In this document: positions 1-8,708 of the stretch, piece by piece
Layout: the number at the start of each line of letters is the position of its first letter
Position numbering within the stretch: the stretch's first letter is position 1
Source: Pelomonas sp. SE-A7
GTDB lineage: Bacteria > Pseudomonadota > Gammaproteobacteria > Burkholderiales > Burkholderiaceae_C
Length of the DNA: 64,000 bases
Reading direction: 5' to 3'
NCBI RefSeq assembly: GCF_030345705.1
Contig: NZ_JAUASW010000001.1
Location: forward strand, 744,001-808,000
Made by a program: the position numbers and the translations under genes
The notes under the pieces: model-generated
The model's database searches: none
What the model saw: the letters and a program-made list of their open reading frames with translations, nothing else
Told to the model about the DNA's origin: nothing

Positions 1-330
1 GATGCCAGCAAGGTGCTGGCGTCCACCGAATTCTTCGATCCGGCGACGCGCCGCTGGCGCGCCGGCCCGGCCATGGCCAACGGCCGGCAGCTGCATGCGG
101 CCAGCCTGCTGCCCGGCGGCGCCTTGCTCGCTTCAGGTGGCATAGGCAATGCGGCGGGCTCGGCCGAGGTCTACGAGCCGGCCCAGCAGCGCTGGGTGGC
201 GGCCGGCGGCCTGCAGGCGCCGCGCTCAAAGCATTCGGCGACCTTGCTGGTCGACGGACGCGTGCTGCTGGTGGGTGGCATCAACGAAGTCGAGACTTTG
301 TCCGGCGCCGAAGCCTTCCGCCGCCGCTGA
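1..330 (+). CDS. Kelch-repeat protein, C-terminal fragment
   Basis: The reading frame is open from the first base of the window to a TGA at 328-330, so only the last 109 codons or so are present. The visible protein holds two kelch-type blades, each with a Gly-Gly pair ('LLASGGIGN', 'VLLVGGINE') followed by 'AEVYEP' or a similar tyrosine/phenylalanine-containing strand. This is the pattern of secreted or periplasmic galactose-oxidase-like beta-propellers. No catalytic residues can be assessed from the fragment, and no signal peptide is visible because the start is missing. It converges on the regulator gene to its right with a 13-nt gap. The kelch fold is fairly sure; the function is unknown. 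Confidence 0.75.
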   Translation, partial: DASKVLASTEFFDPATRRWRAGPAMANGRQLHAASLLPGGALLASGGIGNAAGSAEVYEPAQQRWVAAGGLQAPRSKHSATLLVDGRVLLVGGINEVETLSGAEAFRRR

Positions 331-343
331 GAAGCCGGCTCGC

Positions 344-1474
344 TCAGCCGTTCATGGCGCGCAGCTTGCGGTAAAGCGTGCTGCGGCCAATGCCCAGGGC
401 ACGGGCGGCCAGCGAGAGGTTGCCGCCGCTGGCCTGGACTGCGGCCTGGATGGCCTGGCTCTCGGTCTGGCGCAGGTTGTGGAAGCTGGGATTGGCGGCT
501 GCTGCCACCGGCCGTGGCAGCTCGACGGGCGAGGGTCGTATCACCAGCTCCGACGGCAGGCCGCGCAGCGCCACCGACTGGCCCATGGACAGGCTCAGCT
601 TGGCCTGCAGGCCCTTGCTGCCGTGCCAAAGCTGGATCAGTCCATCGCCGGCCGCCTGGTCGACCAGCTCGCCGAAAGACTGGCCGAACAGGCTGGCCAC
701 GTTCTCGCGGCGCAGGCCGGCGCCGGGCAGGCCCAGCAATTCCATCGCCCGGCGGTTGGCCCCCAGCACCTGGCCCTGCTCGTCCAGGGCCAGCTGGCCT
801 TCCTTGAGCGTGCCCAGACCGGCCAAGCCGGTATGGAAATGCAGCCGGGTCGTGTGGCGGAAGCGGTCAGCGAACCACTGGTCCTCGATCAGGCGGGCCG
901 ACATGGTGGCCAGGGCCAGCGTGTGCGGGTGGTAGCTGCGGCGGTCGCCGGAGACGTCGATCACGCCCAGCAGGGCGCCCTTGTGGTCGAAGATGGGCGC
1001 GGCCGAACAGGTCAGGAAATGCATGGCCCGCAGGAAATGCTCCTGGCCATGGACCAGGGTCGGCGCCTCTGTCATCAGGGCCGTGCCGACCGCGTTCGTG
1101 CCCTTGTCGGCCTCGGCCCAGAGCGCGCCGGGAGACAGTGCCACATGCTGGGCGCGCTGCAGGAAGCCAGGGTCGCCCAGCGCATGCAGGATGACGCCGC
1201 TGGCGTCGGTCAGCAGCACCATGCTCTGGGCATGGGTCAGCTGCTCGTACAGCATCTCCATCACCGGCAGGGCCTGGGCGCAGAGCCTGGCATTGCGGTG
1301 CTGCAGGTCTTGCAGGGCCGAGCCGTTGACGCGGGTCAGGTCGGGCTCGTCACCCGGGCTCAGGCCGAAGGCCTGGCAGCGCTCATGCGAGCTGGCGATG
1401 TCTTGCGAATGACGCAGCTCCAGCGTCGCACGCGGCTGGTTGCCCGTGCCTTGCAGACCCTGTGCTTGCGCCAT
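344..1474 (-). CDS. AcoR-like regulator (GAF + PAS-like + Fis HTH) lacking AAA+ domain
   Basis: This 376-residue protein resembles the acetoin-type activators of sigma-54 promoters in its first 200 residues or so: a GAF sensor domain with the phrases 'DKGTNAVGTAL' and 'FLTCSAAPIFDHKGALLGV'. A PAS-like stretch follows, and a Fis-type helix-turn-helix ends the protein ('AARALGIGRSTLYRKLRAM'). The central AAA+ ATPase is absent: there is no Walker A and no GAFTGA loop, and the length is about 250 residues shorter than AcoR. It therefore cannot remodel sigma-54 polymerase itself. A TTG start seven codons upstream is possible, but the ATG at 1474 has GGAG seven bases before it. It lies downstream of the secretion ATPase gene on the same strand, separated by a strong hairpin. 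DNA binding is likely; its targets are unknown. Confidence 0.8.
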   Translation of the reverse strand: MAQAQGLQGTGNQPRATLELRHSQDIASSHERCQAFGLSPGDEPDLTRVNGSALQDLQHRNARLCAQALPVMEMLYEQLTHAQSMVLLTDASGVILHALGDPGFLQRAQHVALSPGALWAEADKGTNAVGTALMTEAPTLVHGQEHFLRAMHFLTCSAAPIFDHKGALLGVIDVSGDRRSYHPHTLALATMSARLIEDQWFADRFRHTTRLHFHTGLAGLGTLKEGQLALDEQGQVLGANRRAMELLGLPGAGLRRENVASLFGQSFGELVDQAAGDGLIQLWHGSKGLQAKLSLSMGQSVALRGLPSELVIRPSPVELPRPVAAAANPSFHNLRQTESQAIQAAVQASGGNLSLAARALGIGRSTLYRKLRAMNG

Positions 1475-1528
1475 CGGAACACTCCATGCTGCCAAAAGCA
1501 GCTTGGACTATCGCCCATGGCCACCGAA

Positions 1529-1567
1529 GGCTGCAAGCCGGGCTTGTCCCAGCCGGGCTTGCAAGCC
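1529..1567 (-). terminator. Strong hairpin between secretion ATPase and regulator genes
   Basis: An inverted repeat lies just after the stop codon of the ATPase gene. The arms TGCAAGCC and GGCTTGCA pair perfectly, extended by GGCT/AGCC across one C-C mismatch, around a short loop. No clear T-tract follows on the minus strand, so it may act as a transcription barrier or as an mRNA 3' end rather than a textbook terminator. Confidence 0.45.
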
Positions 1568-1572
1568 TGGTG

Positions 1573-4113
1573 TCAGGTGTTGCTCGTCGCGCGGACCTCG
1601 GCCATCGAGGTGATGCCGGCCAGCACCTTGACGATGCCGTCCTGGCGCAGCGTGCGCAGGCCCTCGACGAGGGCCGCGTGCTGGATCTCCTCGGCGCGGG
1701 CGCCGGTCTGGATCAGGCGGCGGATGTTGCGCGACACACTGAGCAGCTCGTGCAGGCCGGCCCGGCCCTTGAAGCCGGTGTGTTCGCACTGGGCGCAGCC
1801 GGGGCTGTGGAAATGCTGCAGCTGACCGTTGACCGCGTGATGGGCGACCCAGTCCTTCAGCAGCGCGCTGCGCGAGGGCCGGTGGTCCACCGGGAACACA
1901 TGCAGGTAGTCGTCCAGCCATTCGTGCTGGTCGGCCTCGCTCAGCGGCTCGGCCACGCGGCAGCTCGGGCAGAGCCGGCGCACCAGGCGCTGGGCCAGCA
2001 CGGCCAGCAGCGAGTCGGCGAAATTGAACGGGTCGCAGCCCATGTCCAGCAGCCGGGTCACGGTCTCGGCCGCGCTGTTGGTGTGCAGCGTGGACATCAC
2101 CATGTGGCCGGTCAGCGAGGCCTCGATGGCGATCTGGGCGGTCTCCTCGTCGCGGATTTCGCCGACCATGATCACGTCCGGGTCGGCGCGCAGAAACGCG
2201 CGCAGCGCCTTGGCGAAGGTCCAATCGATCTTGGGGTTGACCTGAACCTGGCGCAGGCCGTTCTGGGTGATTTCGATCGGATCCTCGGCGGTCCAGATCT
2301 TGCGCTCCGAGGTGTTGATGTGGGCCAGGGCCGAGTGCAGCGTGGTGGTCTTGCCGGAGCCGGTCGGGCCCACGCACAGCACCATGCCATAGGGCCGTGC
2401 GATGGCGTCGGTGAGGTTGGCGAGGTTGGGGGGCGTGAGCCCGAGCTTGGCCAGCGGAATCGGCTTGGCCGACGACAGGATGCGCATCACCACGTCCTCG
2501 AGACCGTTGTTGGTCGGGATCGTGGCCACGCGCAGCTCGATGCGGTGCTGGGCCGAGAAGCGGGCGAAGTTGATCTTGCCGTCCTGCGGCTTGCGGCGCT
2601 CGGAGATGTCGAGGTCGCACATGATCTTGATGCGCGCGATCACGGCATTGCGGTAGGTGTGCGGCAGCTCGAGGTAGGGCTTGAGATGGCCATCCTTGCG
2701 AAAGCGGATCTTGAGCTTCTCGCGGCCCGGGTGGGTCTCGATGTGGATGTCGGACACGCCCTGCGAATGCGCCTCGATGATCATGGTGTTGATCAGGCGC
2801 ACCAGCGAGTTGTCGCTCTGCTCGATCTGCGATTCGTCCTCGCGGCCGCCGCCGCGCTCCATGCCCTCGCGCTCCAGCGTCTCGATCAGCTTGTCGGCGT
2901 TGTCCAGCTCGAAGTCGGCCTGGAAGCTCGGCAGGTTGACCTCGCCGCGCGGCACCTGATCGCCGCCGAAGCGGTCATAGATGCCGGGCAGGGCGAACTG
3001 CAGCGTGCCGACCTTGGCCAGCGTGGGCACGACCTTGACCTGGGTGATGAACTCGGCCTCGTCGATGGCGTCGCGCCGGGTCGGGTCTTCCATGGCGACG
3101 ATGAGCCGGCCGTCGCGCATCATCAGCGGCATCATCTCCAGCCGCTTGGCGATGGCATAGGGCAGCTTGCGCACCGCCTCGGGTTCGACCGGGAACTGCT
3201 CCACGTCCACCAGCGGGTAGCCCATCTTGCGCGCCAGCGCCGACTGCAGGGCCTGGCGGTTGACCACGCGCTTGCGCACCAGCAATTCGCCCAGCGGCAC
3301 CGAGCGGTCCTGGCGCTGCGTGCTCAGCGCGTCTTCCAGCTGATCGGGCGTGATCAGTTCCAGGGCCAGCAGGGCCTCGCCGATGCGCACCATGGGCATC
3401 TTGGCTTGCTGCTCCACCGCCTGCAGCAACTGCTCGCTGGTGACCACCTGCTTGGCCACCAGGATCTCGCCAACCTTGCGCGCGCGCAGGTTCTCCTGCT
3501 CACGGGCCACGGCCTCGACCTGCTCGGTCGTGGCAGCGCGCGCGTCCACCAGCAGGTCGCCGATGCGCTCGCCGATGTCGAAACTGGCAATCGCCTCACG
3601 GGGAATGAACAGGCGATGGACCTCGTCGGTGTCCTCATTGGGCGGCACGAACAGGAACAGGCCCAGGCCGTCCTGGTGGTGGCCGATGGTGATGCCGTTC
3701 AGGTCGCCGCCGCCGGCGAACACCAGGCGGAATGGCGCGCGGGGCCGATGGTCCAGCGACAGCGGGTTGTGGGCCTCGGACGGGTCGCGCGGCGCGGCCG
3801 GCAGCGGCGCCATCAGCTTGAGCACCCGGAACTGGCTGAACTTCAGCGGCATGGGCGCGCGGGCCGGAGGCACCTTGATCTGCACCAGGCGGTCGCTGGT
3901 CGAGTAGCGGATCATGAAGCCCATGTTGCGGCTGTTGTTCAGCCCCAGGATCTCGCAGGGCTCGGGTGCGCGCTGGGCGGCCGGCTGCGGATAGGCCGCA
4001 TAGGGCGGCGTGGGCCAGTAGAACGGCGGCTGGGCCGCGCCACCACCGAGCTCCTCGAGATCGGACCTGACCGTGTCATGGGGCCAGGGAATCGAGGCGG
4101 ACGGATCGGACAT
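1573..4113 (-). CDS. PilB/GspE-family secretion ATPase with four MshEN-like repeats
   Basis: This 846-residue hexameric-type ATPase powers a type II secretion or type IV pilus-like machine from the cytoplasmic face. Walker A is GPTGSGKT at about residues 582-589. The Walker B region with 'MVGEIRDEET' lies at about 649-658, and the His box 'STLHTNSA' at about 674-681. A CxxC...CxxC zinc site of the GspE kind follows ('CPSC', 'CAQC'). The N-terminus is longer than usual: a poorly recognisable region to about residue 180, then four copies of a short MshEN-like motif spaced 30 residues apart (183, 213, 243, 273). In MshE and relatives such motifs bind c-di-GMP. The ATG at 4113 has a good GGAG upstream. 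No other secretion gene adjoins it, so its machine cannot be named; it may be an MshE- or PilB-like paralogue. Confidence 0.88.
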   Translation of the reverse strand: MSDPSASIPWPHDTVRSDLEELGGGAAQPPFYWPTPPYAAYPQPAAQRAPEPCEILGLNNSRNMGFMIRYSTSDRLVQIKVPPARAPMPLKFSQFRVLKLMAPLPAAPRDPSEAHNPLSLDHRPRAPFRLVFAGGGDLNGITIGHHQDGLGLFLFVPPNEDTDEVHRLFIPREAIASFDIGERIGDLLVDARAATTEQVEAVAREQENLRARKVGEILVAKQVVTSEQLLQAVEQQAKMPMVRIGEALLALELITPDQLEDALSTQRQDRSVPLGELLVRKRVVNRQALQSALARKMGYPLVDVEQFPVEPEAVRKLPYAIAKRLEMMPLMMRDGRLIVAMEDPTRRDAIDEAEFITQVKVVPTLAKVGTLQFALPGIYDRFGGDQVPRGEVNLPSFQADFELDNADKLIETLEREGMERGGGREDESQIEQSDNSLVRLINTMIIEAHSQGVSDIHIETHPGREKLKIRFRKDGHLKPYLELPHTYRNAVIARIKIMCDLDISERRKPQDGKINFARFSAQHRIELRVATIPTNNGLEDVVMRILSSAKPIPLAKLGLTPPNLANLTDAIARPYGMVLCVGPTGSGKTTTLHSALAHINTSERKIWTAEDPIEITQNGLRQVQVNPKIDWTFAKALRAFLRADPDVIMVGEIRDEETAQIAIEASLTGHMVMSTLHTNSAAETVTRLLDMGCDPFNFADSLLAVLAQRLVRRLCPSCRVAEPLSEADQHEWLDDYLHVFPVDHRPSRSALLKDWVAHHAVNGQLQHFHSPGCAQCEHTGFKGRAGLHELLSVSRNIRRLIQTGARAEEIQHAALVEGLRTLRQDGIVKVLAGITSMAEVRATSNT

Positions 4114-4251
4114 GCGGAGTCTCCAGCGAACTTCATTCTTGTTGCAGAGCCGAATGCTAAGCGCAAAGGCCCCTGGGTCGCCCCCGGAGGAACACGGCCG
4201 TGCGCTGCCGCGGACGCCACAATGGCGCCGGACCAACACAGGGACGCACAA

Positions 4252-7200
4252 GTGCAGGATTCCAGGCAAGGCATGGCCCCGGGGCGCTGGCAGTTCTGGA
4301 TCGACCGGGGCGGCACCTTCACCGACCTCATAGGCCGCGCGCCGGACGGGCGCTTGATGCCACTCAAGCTGCTCAGCGAGGCGCCGGGGCTCTATGAGGA
4401 CGCGGCCATAGAAGGCATGCGCCGGCTGCTGGGCCTGGCAGTGGGTGAGCCCATCACCGAAGACCGGGTGGAATGCGTGCGCATGGGCACGACGGTGGCG
4501 ACCAACGCGCTGTTGGAGCGCAAGGGCGAGCCGCTGCTCTTGGTGACGACGCGCGGCTTCCGCGATGCGCTGCGCATCGCCTACCAGGCGCGGCCTCGCA
4601 TCTTCGAACGCCACATCGTCCTGCCCGAGCAGCTCTACGCCCAGGTGCTCGAGGCCGATGAGCGAACGTCGGCCGATGGCGAGACGGTACGGGCCCTGGA
4701 TCTGCAGACGCTGGAAACCGGACTGCGCGGCGCGCTTGAGACTGGCCTGCGGGCCTGTGCCATCGTCTTCATGCACGGCTGGAAGCATGTCGAGCATGAA
4801 CGGCAGGCGGCCGCGCTGGCCCGCCGCATGGGCTTCGAGCAGGTCTCGGTCTCGCATGAGGTAAGCCCGCTGATGAAGCTGGTCTCGCGTGGCGACACCA
4901 CGGTAGTCGATGCCTATCTCTCGCCGTTGCTGCGGCGCTATGTGGACCGACTGGCCGCGCAGCTGCCGGGTGTGCCGCTGCTGTTCATGCAGTCGGGCGG
5001 CGGCCTGGCCGAGGCGGCACGCTTCCAGGGCAAGGATGCCGTGCTGTCCGGACCGGCCGGCGGCATCGTCGGCATGGCCAGGACCGGCGAGGCCGCCGGC
5101 TGCAGCCGCCTGATCGGCTTCGACATGGGTGGCACCTCGACCGACGTCTCGCACTATGCCGGCGAGCTGGAGCGCCAGTTCGAGACCGAGGTGGCCGGCG
5201 TGCGGCTGCGCGTGCCCATGCTCGCCATCCACACGGTGGCGGCCGGCGGTGGCTCCATCGTTCGCTTCGACGGCGAGCGCTTGCGCGTGGGTCCCGAGAG
5301 CGCCGGCGCCAACCCCGGCCCGGCCTGCTATCGCCGCGGCGGGCCGTTGACCGTGACCGATGCGAACCTGCTGCTGGGGCGCTTGTCGCCCGAGCATTTC
5401 CCGGCGCTGTTCGGGCCGGCGGGCGACCAGCTGCTGGACCGCGGCGTGGTCGTCGAGCGCTTTGCCCAGCTGGCCGCCGAGGCGGGCCTGGCTTCGGCCG
5501 AGGCAGCAGCGGCCGGTGCGCTGCAGATCGCCGTGGCCCACATGGCCCATGCAATCCGCAAGATCTCGGTGGCGCGTGGCCACGACCTTTCGCTCTACAC
5601 CCTGCAGTGCTTCGGCGGCGCCGGCGGCCAGCATGCCTGCCAGGTGGCCGATGCATTGGGCATGGACCAGGTGCTGATCCATCCGCTGGCCGGCCTCTTG
5701 AGCGCCTACGGCATGGGCCTGGCCGAGCGCGGCAGCTCGCGCCAGCGGGCGCTGGAGCTGGACTTCGATGCAGCCGGCCTGGCCGCCGCCGAGGCCTGCC
5801 TGGCCGAACTGGCTGCCGCGGCCCGGGAGGATCTGGACGGCGAGGAAAACCGCGTCGAGGCCAGCCTGCAACTGCGCTACCGCGGCAGTGATACGGCCCT
5901 GTCGCTGGCTTGCGCCATGCAGCCCTCGCTAGCGGAGCTGCACGCTGCTTTCGAACAGGCCTACCGCCAGCGCTTCGCCTTGCTGATGCCCGACCGGCCC
6001 CTGGTCATCGAATCGGCTTCGGTGCGGCTGCTGGTGGCCGGCACGGCGCTGCCGGCGAGTAGCGATGCCGGACCCAGCTATCAACCGGAAGCGGAGCAGG
6101 CGGTGCAGCTGCATGCCGACGGCCGCTGGCTACCGGCCGCCCTCCATAGCCGCAAAGCGCTGCGTCCCGGTGCCACGGTGGCCGGGCCGGCCCTGATCAC
6201 CGAGGCCAACGCCTGCACCGTGCTGGAACCGGCCTGGCAGGCCCGGGTCGAGGCCGACGGCTGCCTGCGCCTGAGCCGAATAGAGGCGCGCCGGCGAGAT
6301 AGCAGCGAAGGCGACACCGCGGCCGACCCGGTGCGGCTGGAGCTCTACAACCGCCGCTTCATGGCCATCGCCGAGCAGATGGGCCTGCGGCTGCAGAACA
6401 CGGCCCACTCGGTCAATATCAAGGAACGGCTGGATTTCTCCTGCGCGCTGTTCGATGCCGAGGGCGCCCTGATCGCCAATGCTCCGCACATGCCGGTGCA
6501 CCTGGGCTCGATGAGCGACTCGATACGCACGGTGATGGCGCGCAACCCGGCGATGCGGCCGGGCGACGTCTACCTTCTCAACGATCCCTACAGCGGTGGC
6601 ACCCACCTGCCGGATATGACGGTGGTGACCCCGGTCTATCTGGAGGGCGGCGACAAGCCCGAGTTCTTCGTCGCCTCGCGCGGCCACCATGCCGACATAG
6701 GCGGCATCACGCCGGGCTCGATGCCGCCGTTCTCGAGCAGCATCGAAGAGGAGGGCGTGCGCTTCGACAACGTCCTGCTGTGCCGCGCCGGCCAGCTGTG
6801 CGAGGCCGAGCTGCGGGCGCAGCTGGCCTCGGGCCCCTGGCCGGCACGCCAGCCCGACCAGAACGTCGCGGACCTGCGAGCCCAGATTGCCGCCAACGAG
6901 AAGGGCCTGCGCGACCTGCTGGAGTTGGTGGCCGAGCAAGGCCTGGGCCAGGTGCGCGCCTACATGGGCCATGTGCAGGCCAACGCCGAGGCCGCGGTGC
7001 GTCGCGCGCTGGGCCGGCTGGGCGATGGGCATTTCGTCCAGCGCCTGGACAACGGTGCGGCCATCGAGGTGAGGGTGCGGGTCGATGCCGAGACGCGCTC
7101 GGCGGAGATCGACTTCACGGGCACCAGCGAGCAGCAGAGCAACAACTTCAACGCACCGCGCTCGGTGACGACGGCGGCCGTGCTCTATGTGTTCCGCAGC

Positions 7201-7869
7201 CTGGTCGATGACGACATACCGCTCAATGCCGGCTGCCTGCGGCCGCTGCGCATCACCGTGCCCGAGGGCTCGCTCTTGAATCCACGGCCGCCCGCGGCGG
7301 TGGTGGCCGGCAATGTCGAGACCTCGAGCGCGATCACCAATGCTCTGTATGGTGCGCTGGGCGTGATGGCCTCGGCTCCCAGCACCATGAACAACCTGAG
7401 CTTCGGCAACGAGCGCCACCAGTACTACGAGACCATCTCCGGCGGCTCAGGCGCGGGGCAGGGCTTCGCCGGCTGTTCGGTGGTCCAGACCCACATGACC
7501 AATTCGCGGCTGACCGACCCCGAGGTGCTGGAGTTCCGCTTCCCGGTGCGGCTGGAGTCCTACGAGATCGTGGCCGGCAGCGGCGGAGCCGGTCGTTGGC
7601 CGGGCGGTGACGGCGGCCTGCGCCGGCTGCGCTTCCTGGAACCGATGACGGTGAGCATCCTCAGCAATGGGCGCCTGGTACCGGCCTTCGGCCTGGCCGG
7701 TGGCGACGCCGGCGCGCCGGGCCGCAACTGGGTCGAACGGGCAGACGGCAGCGTAGAGCCGCTGGGCCACCTGGGCTCGGTGGCACTGCAGGCCGGCGAC
7801 CTGATCTGCATCCGGACGCCGGGCGGTGGCGGCTATGGGGCTCAGTCGGCCGAGGAGTCTTCGCTGTAG
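4252..7869 (+). CDS. 5-oxoprolinase / hydantoinase A-B fusion protein
   Basis: This protein of about 1205 residues is a fusion of hydantoinase A and B halves, the arrangement of ATP-dependent 5-oxoprolinases, which open 5-oxo-L-proline to glutamate in the cytoplasm. The N-terminal half starts with 'FWIDRGGTFTDLIGR' and contains the second actin-like ATPase phosphate loop 'GFDMGGTSTDVSHYAG'. The B half begins near 'DPVRLELYNRRFMAIAEQ' and carries 'NDPYSGGTHLPDMTV' and the glycine-rich end 'IRTPGGGGYG'. The true start is uncertain. GTG 4252 has AGGGA about seven bases upstream; ATG 4273 and ATG 4222 are alternatives. Substrate assignment within the hydantoinase/oxoprolinase family rests on the full-length fusion and is not proven. 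Its last 28 bases overlap the convergent anti-sigma gene. Confidence 0.88.
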   Translation: MQDSRQGMAPGRWQFWIDRGGTFTDLIGRAPDGRLMPLKLLSEAPGLYEDAAIEGMRRLLGLAVGEPITEDRVECVRMGTTVATNALLERKGEPLLLVTTRGFRDALRIAYQARPRIFERHIVLPEQLYAQVLEADERTSADGETVRALDLQTLETGLRGALETGLRACAIVFMHGWKHVEHERQAAALARRMGFEQVSVSHEVSPLMKLVSRGDTTVVDAYLSPLLRRYVDRLAAQLPGVPLLFMQSGGGLAEAARFQGKDAVLSGPAGGIVGMARTGEAAGCSRLIGFDMGGTSTDVSHYAGELERQFETEVAGVRLRVPMLAIHTVAAGGGSIVRFDGERLRVGPESAGANPGPACYRRGGPLTVTDANLLLGRLSPEHFPALFGPAGDQLLDRGVVVERFAQLAAEAGLASAEAAAAGALQIAVAHMAHAIRKISVARGHDLSLYTLQCFGGAGGQHACQVADALGMDQVLIHPLAGLLSAYGMGLAERGSSRQRALELDFDAAGLAAAEACLAELAAAAREDLDGEENRVEASLQLRYRGSDTALSLACAMQPSLAELHAAFEQAYRQRFALLMPDRPLVIESASVRLLVAGTALPASSDAGPSYQPEAEQAVQLHADGRWLPAALHSRKALRPGATVAGPALITEANACTVLEPAWQARVEADGCLRLSRIEARRRDSSEGDTAADPVRLELYNRRFMAIAEQMGLRLQNTAHSVNIKERLDFSCALFDAEGALIANAPHMPVHLGSMSDSIRTVMARNPAMRPGDVYLLNDPYSGGTHLPDMTVVTPVYLEGGDKPEFFVASRGHHADIGGITPGSMPPFSSSIEEEGVRFDNVLLCRAGQLCEAELRAQLASGPWPARQPDQNVADLRAQIAANEKGLRDLLELVAEQGLGQVRAYMGHVQANAEAAVRRALGRLGDGHFVQRLDNGAAIEVRVRVDAETRSAEIDFTGTSEQQSNNFNAPRSVTTAAVLYVFRSLVDDDIPLNAGCLRPLRITVPEGSLLNPRPPAAVVAGNVETSSAITNALYGALGVMASAPSTMNNLSFGNERHQYYETISGGSGAGQGFAGCSVVQTHMTNSRLTDPEVLEFRFPVRLESYEIVAGSGGAGRWPGGDGGLRRLRFLEPMTVSILSNGRLVPAFGLAGGDAGAPGRNWVERADGSVEPLGHLGSVALQAGDLICIRTPGGGGYGAQSAEESSL

Positions 7870-8045
7870 CCGCGCCAGCGGGCCGTGGCCTTGCGCATCA
7901 GGGCCACCTGGCCGACGAAACGGGTGCAGGCCGTGCAGGCCCACAGATGCAGGCGCACGGCCAGGCGTTCCTTCAATGGCAGGCGTTGGTCTTCGGCGCT
8001 GAGCACCAGACCGCTGACCTGCTTGCAAGTTCTCTTGAGGGTCAC
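7842..8045 (-). CDS. Small zinc-type (ZAS) anti-sigma factor
   Basis: This 67-residue soluble protein begins at a GTG (8045) that overlaps the sigma-factor stop codon in a GTGA arrangement, so the two are translationally coupled. It carries the HxxxCxxC signature of zinc-binding anti-sigma domains ('HLWACTACTRF') plus an upstream cysteine ('KRTCK'), and has no membrane segment. In Neisseria the equivalent protein MseR holds the cognate ECF factor until oxidation releases it; the same role is inferred here. Its 3' end runs 28 bases into the oppositely oriented oxoprolinase gene. Motif and position next to an ECF factor make the assignment strong despite the small size. Confidence 0.85.
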   Translation of the reverse strand: MTLKRTCKQVSGLVLSAEDQRLPLKERLAVRLHLWACTACTRFVGQVALMRKATARWRGYSEDSSAD

Positions 8046-8620
8046 GCCTTCATCTTTCTTTCGGTCGCGCTGAACCAGTTCAGCTCCAGGCATTCGCGCA
8101 GCCGGAGCCGGGCCCGGTGCAGCATCACCCACAGATTGGTCGAGCTGACGCCCAAGGTCTTACAGATCTCGTCGGTCTCCAGCTCCAGCCATTCGCGCAT
8201 CATGAACAGCCGGCCCTGCTGGCCCGGCAGCTTGTCCACGCAGGCCTCCAGCACTTTGATGAACTCGACCTGGCGCAGCGCTTGCTCGGGGTCGTCGCCC
8301 CAGTCCTGCGGCATGTCGCGCCAATGGCCGTCGGAGCGGAACAAGTCGTCCTCGAACGGATGTTCGTCGTCCTCGGTGGTGGTGGACAGCTCGCGGCTGT
8401 TGCGGCGGATCTGGTCCACCAGCTTGTGCTTGAGGATGCCGATCAGCCAGGTCTTGAGCTGGCTCTGGCCGGCAAAGGCCTGGGGCTTTTCCAGGGCCGC
8501 CAGCAGGGTTTCGGAGACGGCGTCCTCGGCCCAGGCGGCATTCCTCAGCTGCAGCGAGGCGAAACGGAGCAGCTGCGGGCGCAGCTTTTCCAGGGCGGTG
8601 GCGATGTCTTGCGAACTCAT
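8042..8620 (-). CDS. ECF-type RNA polymerase sigma factor
   Basis: This 192-residue protein has the two-domain layout of ECF sigma factors. Region 2 has 'LRPQLLRFASLQLRN' and 'KTWLIGILKHKLVDQIRR'. Region 4 ends in a helix-turn-helix with 'ELETDEICKTLGVSSTNLWV' followed by 'MLHRARLRLRECL'. Between them is an acidic linker rich in Asp and Glu. The ATG at 8620 fits the start of region 2; an in-frame extension to 8809 would run through the divergent bufferin gene and is unlikely. It is divergent from the bufferin operon and coupled to its anti-sigma gene, so it is the likely activator of that operon, as in Caulobacter (SigF) and Neisseria. Confidence 0.9.
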   Translation of the reverse strand: MSSQDIATALEKLRPQLLRFASLQLRNAAWAEDAVSETLLAALEKPQAFAGQSQLKTWLIGILKHKLVDQIRRNSRELSTTTEDDEHPFEDDLFRSDGHWRDMPQDWGDDPEQALRQVEFIKVLEACVDKLPGQQGRLFMMREWLELETDEICKTLGVSSTNLWVMLHRARLRLRECLELNWFSATERKMKA

Positions 8621-8632
8621 GGCTGGCGGCAG

Positions 8633-8663
8633 TGTAAGGACTGGGCCATCTGTTGCGACACTA
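8633..8663 (+). promoter_or_regulatory. Putative ECF-dependent promoter of the bufferin operon
   Basis: The 88-bp gap between the divergent sigma gene and bufA contains TGTAAGG (8633-8639) and, 16 bases later, CGACAC (8656-8661). This is the form of promoter used by ECF factors of this kind (a -35 with an AA motif and a -10 starting with CG). It lies about 45 bases before the bufA start, which has AAGGAG upstream. The call is by eye, with no weight matrix applied. Confidence 0.5.
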
Positions 8664-8708
8664 GCGCAGTCGGCTTCGTGCCCGACCCCACAACCCAAGG
8701 AGCAAAGC

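Noticed and set aside
1462..4221. Long open frame on the plus strand upstream of, and fused to, the oxoprolinase gene
   Set aside because: It lies antisense to the secretion ATPase gene, whose motifs are complete. Its translation is His-, Gln- and Ala-rich without any family match, as expected of the opposite strand in GC-rich DNA.
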